A DNA stretch of 64,000 bases from Streptomyces sp. HUAS ZL42 (lineage in GTDB: Bacteria > Actinomycetota > Actinomycetes > Streptomycetales > Streptomycetaceae), in NCBI RefSeq assembly GCF_040782645.1, contig NZ_CP160403.1:9025001-9089000 (forward strand), given 5' to 3'. The notes under the pieces are model-generated. The model ran no database searches, was not told the origin of the DNA, and saw only the letters and a list, made by a program, of their open reading frames with translations. The position numbers and the translations under genes were made by a program. Below, piece after piece: positions 26,508 through 35,677 of the stretch; within the stretch, counting starts at the first letter, position 1; the number at the start of each line of letters is the position of its first letter.

Positions 26508-26666
26508 GTGGACAACGTGGCCTCCTGCCGCGTCGCGCAGGAGGCCGGATGCGAGTTCACCGCGATCCTGCCGGCGATCCCGCCCGAGTTCCCGCTCGAC
26601 GGCCACCGGCATGTGCGATCACATGCCGAACGGCCGACACCCGCCGGCACGCGGTCAGAAATCTGA
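26508..26666 (+). pseudogene. Remnant of a GNAT acetyltransferase C-terminus
   Basis: Between the FAD oxidoreductase and the nitronate monooxygenase lies a 53-codon open stretch reading VDNVASCRVAQEAGCEFTAI, the typical C-terminal N-x-A-S-x-R-V-A-x-x-A-G-F motif of GNAT N-acetyltransferases, followed by a short tail to a TGA at 26664. The rest of the enzyme is missing. It looks like a gene relic. The stop overlaps the operator-like palindrome at 26662-26678. Confidence 0.4.
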
Positions 26667-26678
26667 CGGAGCATCAGA
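26662..26678. promoter_or_regulatory. Palindrome TCTGACGGAGCATCAGA (TetR-type operator)
   Basis: A 17-bp imperfect palindrome with 5-bp TCTGA/TCAGA arms, preceded by AAA and followed by AAA. It is 43 bp upstream of the nitronate monooxygenase start. A near twin, TCTGACTGCCTGTCAGA, lies between the divergent fadD- and echA-like genes at 48341-48357, so one regulator may govern both loci. Confidence 0.55.
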
Positions 26679-26720
26679 AAAGGCCTTCCGTCGGCATGGT
26701 GACTGCGGCATCCTGCGGCC

Positions 26721-27830
26721 ATGCAGACGGAGCTGAGCAAGAAACTGGGAGTCGAGCACGCCATTTTCGGCTTCACGCCGTTCCCCGCCGTCGCCGCGGC
26801 CATCAGCCGGGCCGGCGGGTTCGGGGTGCTCGGCGCGGTCCGCTACACGGCCCCCGACGACCTCAAGCGCGACCTCGACTGGGTCGAGGCCCACGCCGAG
26901 GGCAGGCCGTACGGTCTGGACGTCGTCATGCCCGCCAAGAAGGTCGAGGGCGTGACCGAGACCGACGTCGAGGCGATGATCCCCGAAGGACACCGGCAGT
27001 TCGTCCAGGACACCCTCGCCAAGTACGGCGTGCCCGAACTGGCCGAGGGCGAGGCGTCCGGCTGGCGCATCACCGGCTGGATGGAGCAGGTCGCCCGCAC
27101 CCAGCTCGACGTCGCCTTCGACTACCCGATCAGACTGCTGGCCAACGCCCTCGGCTCACCGCCCGCCGACATCGTGGCGCGCGCCCACGACCGCGGCGTC
27201 CTCGTCGCCGCGCTCGCCGGCAGCGCCCGCCACGCACGGAAGCACCAGGAGGCGGGCATCGACATCGTCGTGGCACAGGGCTACGAGGCCGGCGGCCACA
27301 CCGGCGAAATCGCCTCCATGGTGCTCACCCCCGAGGTCGTCGACGCCGTCGACCCGTTGCCCGTCCTGGCGGCCGGCGGCATCGGCAGCGGAGAGCAGGT
27401 GGCTGCCGCGCTCGCCCTCGGCGCCCAGGGGGCGTGGCTGGGTTCGATCTGGCTGACCACCACCGAGGCCGAACTCCCCTCACCCAAGCTCATCCAGAAG
27501 CTGCTCGCGGCCGGCTCCGGCGACACCGTCCGCTCCCGCGCCCTGACCGGCAAGCCCGCCCGTCAGCTGCGCACCGAGTGGACCGACGCCTGGGACGACC
27601 CCGAAGGGCCGGGCACCCTCCCCATGCCCCTGCAGGGCCTGCTGGTCGCCGAGGCCGTCTCCCGCATCCAGAAGTACGAGGTGGAGCCGCTGCTCGGTAC
27701 GCCGGTCGGCCAGATCGTCGGCCGGATGACCAGTGAACGCAGCGTCCAGGCCGTCTTCGACGACCTCACCCGCGGCTTCGAGCGGGCCGTGGACCGCATC
27801 AACCGCATCGCCGGAAGGAGCGGCCAGTGA
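26721..27830 (+). CDS. Nitronate monooxygenase family protein
   Basis: 369 residues, a FMN-binding TIM-barrel protein of the 2-nitropropane dioxygenase family. Motifs are FTPFPAVAAAISRAGGFGVLGAVRY at the start, AQGYEAGGHTGEIASM (around 190; phosphate and catalytic region) and VLAAGGIGSGEQVAAALALGAQGAWLGS (FMN phosphate-binding). Related mycobacterial proteins such as IpdC act in steroid ring catabolism, not on nitronates. Its stop overlaps the GTG of the following acyl-CoA synthetase gene, so the two form a coupled pair. A TetR-type palindrome lies upstream. Confidence 0.85.
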   Translation: MQTELSKKLGVEHAIFGFTPFPAVAAAISRAGGFGVLGAVRYTAPDDLKRDLDWVEAHAEGRPYGLDVVMPAKKVEGVTETDVEAMIPEGHRQFVQDTLAKYGVPELAEGEASGWRITGWMEQVARTQLDVAFDYPIRLLANALGSPPADIVARAHDRGVLVAALAGSARHARKHQEAGIDIVVAQGYEAGGHTGEIASMVLTPEVVDAVDPLPVLAAGGIGSGEQVAAALALGAQGAWLGSIWLTTTEAELPSPKLIQKLLAAGSGDTVRSRALTGKPARQLRTEWTDAWDDPEGPGTLPMPLQGLLVAEAVSRIQKYEVEPLLGTPVGQIVGRMTSERSVQAVFDDLTRGFERAVDRINRIAGRSGQ

Positions 27831-29380
27831 CGAGCACACCCCCCGCGGGCTTCTGGGCCCAGGCCCAGGCCGACCCCCATCGCACCGCCCTCGTCGCCCC
27901 CGACGGCGAGGAGTGGAGCGCCGGCCGCCTGCACGCCGCCGCCAACCGCCTCGTCCACGGCCTGCGCGCCGCAGGGCTCGAACGCGGCGACGCCTTCGCC
28001 GTCGTCCTGCCCAACGGGCCCGAGTTCTTCACCGCCCACCTGGCCGCCACCCAGGCCGGCTTCTACCTCGTCCCCGTCAACCATCACCTCGTCGGCCCGG
28101 AGATCGCCTGGATCGTCTCCGACTCCGGCGCCAAGGTGCTCATCGCCCACGAACGCTTCGCCGGTCAGGCGAGCCGGGCCGCCGACGAGGCCGGCCTCCC
28201 GGCCACCCACCGGTACGCCGTGGGCGAGGTCGGGGGCTTTAGGCCGTACGCCGAACTCCTCGACGGACAGCCGGAGTCGCCTCCCGCCGACCGCACGCTC
28301 GGCTGGGTGATGAACTACACCTCGGGTACCACCGGCCGCCCGCGCGGCATCCGGCGCCCGCTGCCGGGAAAGCCGCCCGAGGAGGCCTACCTGGGCGGCT
28401 TCCTCGGCATCTTCGGCATCAAGCCGTTCGACGGCAACGTGCACCTGGTCTGCTCGCCGCTCTACCACACGGCCGTCCTGCAGTTCGCGGCCGCGTCCCT
28501 GCACATAGGCCACCCGCTGGTCCTGATGGACAAGTGGGCACCGGAGGAGATGCTCCGCCTCATCGACACCCACCGGTGCACACACACCCACATGGTGCCG
28601 ACCCAGTTCCACCGTCTGCTGGCGCTCCCGGACCAGGTGAAGGCGCGCCACGACGTGACGTCGATGCGGCACGCAATCCACGGCGCCGCCCCCTGCCCGG
28701 ACCATGTGAAACGGGCCATGATCGACTGGTGGGGCCACTGCGTGGAGGAGTACTACGCGGCCAGCGAGGGCGGCGGCGCCTTCGCCACCGCCGAGGACTG
28801 GCTGAAGAAGCCCGGCACGGTCGGCAAGGCATGGCCCATCAGCGAGCTCGCGATCTTCGACGACGACGGCAACCGGCTCCCTCCCGGCGAACTCGGCACC
28901 GTCTACCTGAAGATGAACACCGGCGGCTTCTCGTACCACAAGGACGAGGCCAAGACCAGGAAGAACCGCATCGGCGACTTCTTCACCGTCGGCGACCTGG
29001 GCCTGCTCGACGAGGACGGCTACCTCTTCCTCCGCGACCGCAAGATCGACATGATCATCTCGGGCGGGGTCAACATCTACCCGGCCGAGATCGAGTCCGT
29101 ACTCCTGCAGCACCCCGCCGTCGCCGACGCCGCCGCTTTCGGTATCCCGCACGACGACTGGGGAGAGGAGGTCAAGGCGGTCGTGGAACCGGCCCCCGGC
29201 CACGAGCCCGGCCCCGCCCTCGCCACCGCGATCCTCGCTCATTGTGCCGAGCAGCTTGCCGGCTACAAGTGCCCCAAGAGCGTCGACTTCATCGCCGAGA
29301 TGCCCCGCGATCCCAACGGCAAGCTGTACAAGCGGCGACTGCGGGAGCCGTACTGGGAGGGCCGCACCCGGCCCATGTGA
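27827..29380 (+). CDS. Acyl-CoA synthetase (FadD family)
   Basis: 517 residues, an ANL-superfamily adenylating enzyme that activates a carboxylic acid to the CoA thioester. The P-loop-like motif is MNYTSGTTGRPRGIRRP (around 160); the A5-type motif is YYAASEGGG; the A8 hinge region is GDLGLLDEDGYLFLRDR with KIDMIISGGVNIYPAEIE; and the catalytic Lys is in MPRDPNGKLYKRRLRE. It begins with a GTG overlapping the nitronate monooxygenase stop by 4 bp. A bidirectional terminator follows. The substrate is unknown; the context suggests a steroid, lipid or aromatic acid. Confidence 0.9.
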   Translation: MTSTPPAGFWAQAQADPHRTALVAPDGEEWSAGRLHAAANRLVHGLRAAGLERGDAFAVVLPNGPEFFTAHLAATQAGFYLVPVNHHLVGPEIAWIVSDSGAKVLIAHERFAGQASRAADEAGLPATHRYAVGEVGGFRPYAELLDGQPESPPADRTLGWVMNYTSGTTGRPRGIRRPLPGKPPEEAYLGGFLGIFGIKPFDGNVHLVCSPLYHTAVLQFAAASLHIGHPLVLMDKWAPEEMLRLIDTHRCTHTHMVPTQFHRLLALPDQVKARHDVTSMRHAIHGAAPCPDHVKRAMIDWWGHCVEEYYAASEGGGAFATAEDWLKKPGTVGKAWPISELAIFDDDGNRLPPGELGTVYLKMNTGGFSYHKDEAKTRKNRIGDFFTVGDLGLLDEDGYLFLRDRKIDMIISGGVNIYPAEIESVLLQHPAVADAAAFGIPHDDWGEEVKAVVEPAPGHEPGPALATAILAHCAEQLAGYKCPKSVDFIAEMPRDPNGKLYKRRLREPYWEGRTRPM

Positions 29381-29397
29381 CGGACGTGGCCGTGTGA

Positions 29398-29436
29398 GTG
29401 GTCCCGTCCGACCGGCCGCGGAGGGGACGGGACCAC
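29398..29436. terminator. Bidirectional terminator
   Basis: Perfect 12-bp arms GTGGTCCCGTCC (29398-29409) and GGACGGGACCAC (29425-29436) between the convergent acyl-CoA synthetase and penicillin-acylase fragment. It can end transcription from both sides. Confidence 0.8.
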
Positions 29437-29444
29437 CACGGTCG

Positions 29445-30340
29445 TCAGCGTTCGCGCACGCGGACGACCTTCAACGCGGGCGAGGACAGGATGTCCTTCT
29501 CACAGAACCGCGAGGTCACCCATTTCTCCTGGGAGAAGAGCCGGGTCTGGTCGCTGTGCTGGGGCGACTTCGGGTTCGAGGACTGGGAGTACGTCAGCAG
29601 CGTACGGGCCACGGGGCAGCGGCCGCCGTCCCAGCCCACCGCCTGGATGTGGCTGGAGCCGAACGGCACCTGCGAGTAGCCGCCGCTCGCCGCGTCCCAG
29701 GTCGGCTCGAGCACGTTCCACACACCGAGTCTTCCCGCGCCGCCCGGCACCGGGACGCGCTCGCCGCCGCGCACGACGAACTGATGGGCACCGAGCGCCG
29801 CGTCCAGCGCGATGCCCGAGGCCCGCAGTTCCGTCACCGTGTCGGCGAGCGCCGCGGCGAGGCCGGGTGCGGCGGTGTTGAGCGTGTTCGGGGTACGGAC
29901 CGGGTCCGCGGCCGAGAACGGCACCTTCCACAACCGGTCCGCGGGCACCAGCTGGGTGAGCCTCCGCCAGAACCGGTCGAAGAGCAGTGCTCCCCGGCTG
30001 CCGGTGTCCATGGTGCGGTCCCATGCCTTCAGGATCCCGCACGCCGCCGACACGTCCACGGCCTTGCCGTCGCTGCCCGTCGCCGTACCGCCCGGCAGCG
30101 CGGCACACGCCCGCGCCACGTCCTCCGCGGCGAGATCACCCGCGGGCACGCGATTGGCGAACTGCTGCTTCTGGAGGTCCCGTACGGTCAGTTCGCCCCG
30201 CTCGGCCAGCGCCGCCACGTCCTCGATCCCGCCACGGGTGCGCAGAGAGAGCTCGGTGCCGACCGTGCCGAAGACCCGCTCGTACCCGGTGAGCGGACGG
30301 TCGGCGTTGGTCATCCAGGCCGTACCGTTCGAGTTCTCCG
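29445..30340 (-). pseudogene. Penicillin acylase, C-terminal part (split by the integrative element)
   Basis: C-terminal 295 codons or so of a secreted Ntn-hydrolase acylase. The sequence resumes at ENSNGTAWMTNADRPLTGYERVFG, the conserved NSN...W-x-T motif of the beta subunit, and runs to the natural stop at 29445. The matching N-terminal part lies at 38956-40484, 8.6 kb away. Counting the shared core once, the two parts add up to 2415 bp, exactly 805 codons including stop. The apparent open frame continues to 30383 only because it runs into element DNA. Confidence 0.88.
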
Positions 30341-30351
30341 AGTTCATGATC
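30331..30351. other. Left attachment site (attL) with core GAGTTCTCCG
   Basis: The 10-bp core GAGTTCTCCG at 30331-30340 is repeated at 38956-38965. Host acylase sequence lies to its left. To its right the element begins with the arm GTTCATGATC (30342-30351), the inverted complement of GATCATGAAC at the other end. The integrase start codon is 18 bp beyond this arm, the usual position for int next to att. Confidence 0.85.
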
Positions 30352-30369
30352 CGGGCGTACTTTCGGCGC

Positions 30370-31926
30370 ATGACCTCAACCACCGCGAACCACCAGATCA
30401 GGGCAGTGATCTACACCCGCATCTCTGACGACCCGACGGGGCAGGCCGCAGGGGTCGGCCGACAGGAGGACGAGTGCCGCAAGCTCGCGGCCGACCTTGG
30501 CTGGTCGGTCGTGGCCGTGCTCCCCGAGAACGACATCAGCGCTTACTCGGGCAAGCCGCGCCCGCAGTACCGCAGGATGCTCGCCATGCTGACTGATGGC
30601 TCAGCCGACGCAGTGATCAGTTGGCACCCCGACCGTCTCTACCGTCAGCTCACCGATCTTGGCGAACTGGTCAAGGCCGTCAAGGTGTCGGGCGCCGTGA
30701 TCCGCACGGTGAAGGCTGGGGACATTGACCTGTCCACCGCCTCCGGCGTCATGGTCGCTGAGATCCTGGCCAGCGTGAGCAAGCACGAAGTAGCGCACGC
30801 CATCGAGCGCATGGTCAGCAAGAAGGAGGATCTCCGCGCAGCGGGGGTCAACCATGGCGGACCGCGCGCCTTCGGGTACAAGGCCGTGAAGCGGCACGCC
30901 AAGGGTGAGGCACCCCAGGTGCCGCAGGTGGACCAGCGGGAGGCCGAGTTGATCCGGGAGGCCGCGAACGCGGTGCTTGCGCATGCTGCCGACCCGGAGA
31001 CCGGCATGAGCCTGGCGGGCATCTGCCGCGCCTGGAACGCGCAGGGCGTCAGCACGCCGCGCGGCAACGCGTGGATCGTCCCCAGTGTGCGAAAGATGCT
31101 GCTGTCGCCCCGGATCGCCGGACGCGTCGCGCACAAGGGCGAGGACGTGGGTCCCGCGCAGTGGGACGCCATCCTTGACCATGACGTGTGGCTGGCCGTG
31201 CGCACCGTACTGAGCGACCCGGCCCGTTACACCGGCCCTGCCGACCATGACGGTAAGACGGTCCGGTATCTGGGCTCAGGCCTCTACCGGTGCCACTGCG
31301 GGGCCACGGTCCGCCCCGGCGGAGCGGGGGCCGGACAGCCGCAGCTCTACCGGTGCACCCAGGGCGGCCACGTGAGCCGTACCGCCGCACCGATCGACAA
31401 CTACGTGGAGCGGGTCATCATTGCCCGGCTGTGCCGCGAGGACGCACGGGAGGCCTTCACGGCCCCCGCCCCCGCTGTCCCGGCGGGAGCGTCCACCGAC
31501 GACCTGAACGCCAGTCATGCGGCCCTCACGGCCCGTCTGGAGGCCCTGGCCGACGCGTTCGCGGGTGACGACGACGCGGACCCCGTGGAGTACCGCGTTG
31601 CCTCCCGCAGGCTCCGGGAGCGCATCGCGGCCGTGGAGCAGGAGATCACCGAGGTGGCCACGGCGGCAGCCTCCGCAGCACAGCCAGGGGCCCTCGATGA
31701 CGTCGATCTACCGGAGTTGGTCCGGCGGCAGGGTGAGGACCCCGACGACGCGTTGACCTGGTGGCGCGACATTTACGGCCTGGAGAAGAGGCGGAAGATC
31801 CTCGCCACGCTGGCCGTGGTGACGCTGCTGCGCGCCCGCCAGGGACGTCCAGCGGGGTTCGTTCCAGGCTCCGGCGCAGGTTATTTCGACCCCGAATCCG
31901 TCGAGGTCAAGTGGGTAAAGGAGTGA
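30370..31926 (+). CDS. int: Large serine recombinase (integrase)
   Basis: 518 residues. An N-terminal resolvase domain (about 10-155) has the nucleophile Ser19 in VIYTRISDDPTG and the catalytic arginines in the SWHPDRLYRQ region. A recombinase domain (about 165-270, GGPRAFGYKAV, GMSLAGICRAWNAQGVSTPRG) and a zinc-ribbon region (about 300-335, LYRCHCGATV and LYRCTQGGHV) follow, then a likely coiled coil (about 375-425). Such enzymes integrate by attP x attB recombination and need a directionality factor to excise. The start is 18 bp from the left attachment arm, and a hairpin terminator follows the stop. Confidence 0.95.
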   Translation: MTSTTANHQIRAVIYTRISDDPTGQAAGVGRQEDECRKLAADLGWSVVAVLPENDISAYSGKPRPQYRRMLAMLTDGSADAVISWHPDRLYRQLTDLGELVKAVKVSGAVIRTVKAGDIDLSTASGVMVAEILASVSKHEVAHAIERMVSKKEDLRAAGVNHGGPRAFGYKAVKRHAKGEAPQVPQVDQREAELIREAANAVLAHAADPETGMSLAGICRAWNAQGVSTPRGNAWIVPSVRKMLLSPRIAGRVAHKGEDVGPAQWDAILDHDVWLAVRTVLSDPARYTGPADHDGKTVRYLGSGLYRCHCGATVRPGGAGAGQPQLYRCTQGGHVSRTAAPIDNYVERVIIARLCREDAREAFTAPAPAVPAGASTDDLNASHAALTARLEALADAFAGDDDADPVEYRVASRRLRERIAAVEQEITEVATAAASAAQPGALDDVDLPELVRRQGEDPDDALTWWRDIYGLEKRRKILATLAVVTLLRARQGRPAGFVPGSGAGYFDPESVEVKWVKE

Positions 31927-31950
31927 AGTAATAGGCAGGCTATGCAATAG

Positions 31951-31989
31951 GGGCGCCCCCGTCGGATTAGCTTTCGTCGGTGGGCGCCC
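31951..31989 (+). terminator. Hairpin after the integrase gene
   Basis: GGGCGCCC arms at 31951-31958 and 31982-31989 with partial pairing between. It lies 24 bp after the integrase stop. The 195-bp gap to the next gene otherwise shows a GC-rich stretch (32020-32045) but no supported gene. Confidence 0.55.
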
Positions 31990-32121
31990 TGTAACATTTG
32001 GTCCGTCGCGCATCGGGACGGGGGCGTGCCCCTCATCCCAGGACTTTTCTGTATCGCGGAGCTAGGCAAAGGCGCGCTGAGGCCCCGCAGTCGATTCCCG
32101 TATACCCGGGGGAGACTGCCC

Positions 32122-32415
32122 ATGCCCAGCGCGCCTTTTCCTTCTGATCTGATCGGCCCGAACGACGCGGCGACCATTCTCAGCGTCAGCCGCATCACGA
32201 TCCGCCGCATGATCGAGCGCGGCGAGCTCATCGGCTATCGCGTCACGTCCGGACTCACGAAAGTCTCCGAGGCTGAAGTACGCGCCCATGTCACGGTGGC
32301 TAATCCCTCGAGCCTGGACGTCTATGTACGGCGCATTGTCGACGCCGCACCGGCGCTCACCCCAGAACAGCTCGAAAGGCTGCGCGCGTTGCTCGCACCG
32401 TCCACGGCTGCCTGA
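32122..32415 (+). CDS. Excisionase-like helix-turn-helix protein
   Basis: 97 residues. The N-terminal half (about 9-60) has the MerR/excisionase-type winged HTH pattern GPNDAATILSVSRITIRRMIERGELIGYRV, common in Xis/AlpA-type proteins. The C-terminal half is helical (SLDVYVRRIVDAAPALTPEQLERLRALLA). GGGGGAG precedes the ATG. The position between integrase and replication gene suits an excisionase, recombination directionality factor or regulator of the replication gene. A terminator hairpin follows immediately. Confidence 0.7.
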   Translation: MPSAPFPSDLIGPNDAATILSVSRITIRRMIERGELIGYRVTSGLTKVSEAEVRAHVTVANPSSLDVYVRRIVDAAPALTPEQLERLRALLAPSTAA

Positions 32416-32422
32416 CAGAGAT

Positions 32423-32595
32423 GAGACCCCCGGTTTCAGGTCCCGGGGGTCTCGATGAAAGGAATCCCAGCATGACATGACGTAACGCGTAGGCCCCGAC
32501 GGAGGAGAGGAGCCCCGCCTTGTGCGGGGTCTGAGGACCGGGGCTGCCTGACCACCAAAAGACAACCGCCCCGGAGAGGAGTGACCGGGGGCGGT
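32423..32595 (+). terminator. Three consecutive hairpins before the primase gene
   Basis: Within the 196-bp non-coding gap there are: a terminator with 11-bp arms GAGACCCCCGG/CCGGGGGTCTC (32423-32453), a CCCCGC/GCGGGG hairpin (32513-32529), and an ACCGCCCC/GGGGCGGT hairpin (32565-32595) ending 17 bp before the primase start. The first ends the HTH gene. The other two may form a leader that controls translation of the primase, or part of a replication origin. Confidence 0.6.
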
Positions 32596-32611
32596 TCTCA
32601 GAGAAAGTGAT

Positions 32612-35344
32612 GTGTCAAGCATGGCATACCCACCATCGGGTGAGCCCGTTAACAATCCTCTCCTTCAGGCGGCATTCGCCTACGCCCGCAACGGCTGGTC
32701 AGTTTTCCCGTTGCACGACACCACGTCGGGGCGATGCTCCTGCAACAAGGATTGCGGGAAGGACGTCGGCAAGCACCCCCGCACGATGAACGGCCACAAA
32801 GACGCCACCAACGACTCTCAGCAGATCTTCGAGTGGTGGGACATGTGGCCCGACTCCAACATCGGCATCGCCACCGGCACCTCCAACCTCCTCGTGATGG
32901 ACGTCGACACGAAGGTCTACGTCGACAAGGACGGGGTCGAGCAGAGCAAGCAGGGCGCCCAGACGATCTCCATGCGCGAGGCGGAGAACGGGCAACTGCC
33001 CTCCACCTACACCGTGAAGACCTCCACCGGCGGGTGGCATCACTACTTCCAGATGCCTGCGCAGCGTCTCGGATGCACGCGCGGCGAGGAGGACAATTAC
33101 CTCGGTGCGGACGTCGATACCCGGGGCGATGGCGGGTACGTGGTGGCGCCCCCGTCGGTCATCTTCGGGCGCCCGTACGTGCTGGAGGTGAACGCACCCC
33201 TGGCGCCACTGCCCGAATGGGTCGCCCAGAAGCTTCAGAAGCCCGTAAGGGCGCCGAGCACGCTTCCGGTGAACCGGCATACCGGCGAGATCCTGGAGGG
33301 CTTCCAGGGGACGCCTCCAGGGCTTCAGCGGTACGTGAACAAGCGCTGCCAGGAGATCCGGGATGAGCCTGTCGGTGGACGCGGCGAACCCTGGGTGGAC
33401 GGCATCGCGCTGGAGTTGAGCCATTACGTCCCACATCAGCTCCAGGCAGATGAATTGCGGGCCGCGCTGTACGCGGCCGTGGACACCTGGACCGACCACC
33501 CGGAGGCCGGACGTGCAGGGGTGGATCACGGCCTACGGCACATCGGCACACCCGAGCACGAGACCCGGGTGTGGGAGGAGCGACGAATGCGCCGCGCTGC
33601 GCCGCGTACCAGTGACCAATTCGAGGACTCGTTCCTTGCCGAGTCCGTTGTAGCCGACGTGTTGGCCGGGGCGTACCGCTACGTGCCGGGAGTCGGATGG
33701 AAAGCCTGGACCGGCCGAGTGTGGCGGGACTGCGACGAATTGGAGGTTGCAGAAGAGATCCGCCGTTGGGCAGTCCGGCAATACCAGGGCGCCCTAGACC
33801 AGGAGCGCCGAGAGCCGGGCAGCGTTCCAATGGACGTCATCACCGGATGGCGCCGGGCCTTGAGGGCCGAGAAGCAGATCACCATCCAGAAGATGGCCAA
33901 GGGTTTTGAGGGCGTGTTCACCATGCCCGAACAACTGGACCGCGACCCCGACAAGCTGAATGCCCAGAACTGCGTCGTGGACCTGATCACTGGTGAAACG
34001 CTGCCCCATGACCCGGACTTGCTCATGACGAAGATTGCGGGGGCGGACTACCGCCCCGGCTATCGACACCCGGACTGGGACAAGGCTTTGGAGGCCGTAC
34101 CGGAGGGCGTCCGTGAATGGCTCCAAATCAGGCAGGGTCAGGCAATCACCGGTCACACACCACCTGACGATCTCCTGGTGATCCTCCACGGATCGGGGGA
34201 GAACGGGAAGAGCGCCGAAATGGCGGCCACCGTTGGTGCCCTGGGGTTGAACGAGTACTGCGCGCAGCTGTCGGACCGCGTGTTGATGGCCGACCCGTCG
34301 GCACACCCCACCGAACTTATGGACCTTATGGGGGTTCGGTACGCGGTCATGGAAGAAACGCCGGAGGCGCGCAGGCTGGATACGCAGCGCCTTAAGCGCA
34401 CGGTCGGTACTCCACAGATCACGGCCCGCCGTATCCGTCAGGACTCGGTGACCTTCACGGCCACGCACTCCATGTTCATTTCGACGAACCATCGGCCCGA
34501 AATCACGGAGACCGACCACGGGTCGTGGCGACGTCTGGCTCTGGTCACCTTCCCCTACACCTTCAAAAAGCCATGGGAAGCGCTGGAGAAGGCTGACGAC
34601 CGGCTAGGCGACCCGGGTCTACGGGACCGATGCAAGAGCGATCCGGATATCCACGCAGCGGCACTCGCGTGGCTGGTCGAGGGCGCGCAGCGCTGGTACG
34701 CGGCGGACAAGGTGATGCCGCAGCTCCCCGAGCGGGTGAAGGCCGACACCTTGAAGTGGCGCAAGGAGTCGGACACCGTCCTGGCCTTCAGTGACGACGC
34801 GCTCATATTCGAGTCCGGCCACCACATCCACGGCCGGGACTTCAAGGAGGAGTTGGACGCCTACCTCATCGGTAAGGGCATGAGCACCTGGAGCGAAAAG
34901 ACCATCGTGGCCCGCTTCGAGAGCCACGACGTGATGCGGCGGCACGGCGCCGAGTTCAAGGCGGTGCGGGCCAATCCGAGTCGCTCCCGCAGTCCACGGC
35001 AGCAGCGCATAACGGATGCCAATCCATACGCCGAGATCCCGGGCGGTGCCACCTACAAGGCGTGGAAGGGCGTCCGATTCCGCACCGTCGCAGACGACAT
35101 GAACGAGTGGGCCGAGGCCACCGAACAAGATCATGTTCACGATGTTCACGCAAGCCTGGAAACCTCCCGCGAAGAGATTTCCTACGGCGTTAACCAGCGC
35201 TCCGTGAACATCGTGAACACCCCTGGTCGGAGCCACGAGATTCCTACCGAGGAGCCCGCTCCTCATGCGCGCGCGCATGCGCGCGAACCACGCCCTGGCC
35301 GTCCGTTCGTACCCCCGGGTGGCAGCACGCCACCCGCCGCATGA
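32612..35344 (+). CDS. Primase-polymerase/helicase (prim-pol plus D5/P4-type helicase)
   Basis: 910 residues. The N-terminal bifunctional primase/polymerase domain (about 15-205) has YARNGWSVFPLHD, NIGIATGTSNLLVMDVD (catalytic acidic pair) and TGGWHHYFQMP. A middle region joins to a D5_N/P4-type superfamily-3 helicase (about 380-720) with Walker A LHGSGENGKS (around 525) and sensor region FISTNHRPEITETDHGSWRRL (around 620). The C-terminus is Pro/Arg-rich. This is the replication protein type found in P4-like satellites, phages and integrative elements. GTG 32612 is used; an ATG three codons later (32621) is equally possible. Confidence 0.92.
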   Translation: MSSMAYPPSGEPVNNPLLQAAFAYARNGWSVFPLHDTTSGRCSCNKDCGKDVGKHPRTMNGHKDATNDSQQIFEWWDMWPDSNIGIATGTSNLLVMDVDTKVYVDKDGVEQSKQGAQTISMREAENGQLPSTYTVKTSTGGWHHYFQMPAQRLGCTRGEEDNYLGADVDTRGDGGYVVAPPSVIFGRPYVLEVNAPLAPLPEWVAQKLQKPVRAPSTLPVNRHTGEILEGFQGTPPGLQRYVNKRCQEIRDEPVGGRGEPWVDGIALELSHYVPHQLQADELRAALYAAVDTWTDHPEAGRAGVDHGLRHIGTPEHETRVWEERRMRRAAPRTSDQFEDSFLAESVVADVLAGAYRYVPGVGWKAWTGRVWRDCDELEVAEEIRRWAVRQYQGALDQERREPGSVPMDVITGWRRALRAEKQITIQKMAKGFEGVFTMPEQLDRDPDKLNAQNCVVDLITGETLPHDPDLLMTKIAGADYRPGYRHPDWDKALEAVPEGVREWLQIRQGQAITGHTPPDDLLVILHGSGENGKSAEMAATVGALGLNEYCAQLSDRVLMADPSAHPTELMDLMGVRYAVMEETPEARRLDTQRLKRTVGTPQITARRIRQDSVTFTATHSMFISTNHRPEITETDHGSWRRLALVTFPYTFKKPWEALEKADDRLGDPGLRDRCKSDPDIHAAALAWLVEGAQRWYAADKVMPQLPERVKADTLKWRKESDTVLAFSDDALIFESGHHIHGRDFKEELDAYLIGKGMSTWSEKTIVARFESHDVMRRHGAEFKAVRANPSRSRSPRQQRITDANPYAEIPGGATYKAWKGVRFRTVADDMNEWAEATEQDHVHDVHASLETSREEISYGVNQRSVNIVNTPGRSHEIPTEEPAPHARAHAREPRPGRPFVPPGGSTPPAA

Positions 35345-35357
35345 CCGAGGAGAAAAG

Positions 35358-35582
35358 GTGGACCGAGTCGTGGGCGTGGTACCGGGCGCAGGTTGGTACC
35401 TCCGGCGTCCCGAAGACCGCGAGAAGTACGACGCAATGGATGACCGTGTCATCTGTTTCGTGGTCACCGAGCACGGCGAGGCGTTCCCCGTCATTGCGGG
35501 GCAACCCGGCGAACCGGTGGCGCTAGCCGAGCTGGGCGACGCGAACGACAACCGGCAACTGATTCACGAGTCCGAGCGATGA
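35358..35582 (+). CDS. Small acidic hypothetical protein of the element
   Basis: 74 residues, no recognised domain. The sequence reads VVPGAGWYLRRPEDREK then AMDDRVICFVVTEHGEAFPVI. GAGGAG lies a few bases before the GTG at 35358. A competing ATG at 35341 in another frame overlaps the primase stop but gives a Ser/Arg-rich product that looks like a shadow, so this frame is preferred. A terminator follows at 35596-35630. Function unknown. Confidence 0.55.
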   Translation: MDRVVGVVPGAGWYLRRPEDREKYDAMDDRVICFVVTEHGEAFPVIAGQPGEPVALAELGDANDNRQLIHESER

Positions 35583-35595
35583 CCGCATAAGCATG

Positions 35596-35630
35596 TGGCC
35601 GCTCCCGGACCAGGCCTCCAGGAGCGGCCA
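35596..35630 (+). terminator. Terminator after the primase operon
   Basis: Perfect 10-bp arms TGGCCGCTCC (35596-35605) and GGAGCGGCCA (35621-35630) with a 15-nt loop, 13 bp after the preceding stop. It separates the replication genes from the small late-type genes. Confidence 0.8.
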
Positions 35631-35677
35631 CTAATCCCCTGTTCCCGTGCGACCAAGAAGAAGGAGGACACGAGCGT

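Noticed and set aside
31990..32060. Possible tRNA or small RNA gene after the integrase
   Set aside because: GC-rich inverted segments are present but no cloverleaf or T-arm GTTC pattern could be built.
35341..35526. ATG frame overlapping the primase stop (60 codons)
   Set aside because: Ser/Arg/Trp-rich product without a separate Shine-Dalgarno sequence; the frame starting at 35358 gives a more protein-like product with GAGGAG upstream.
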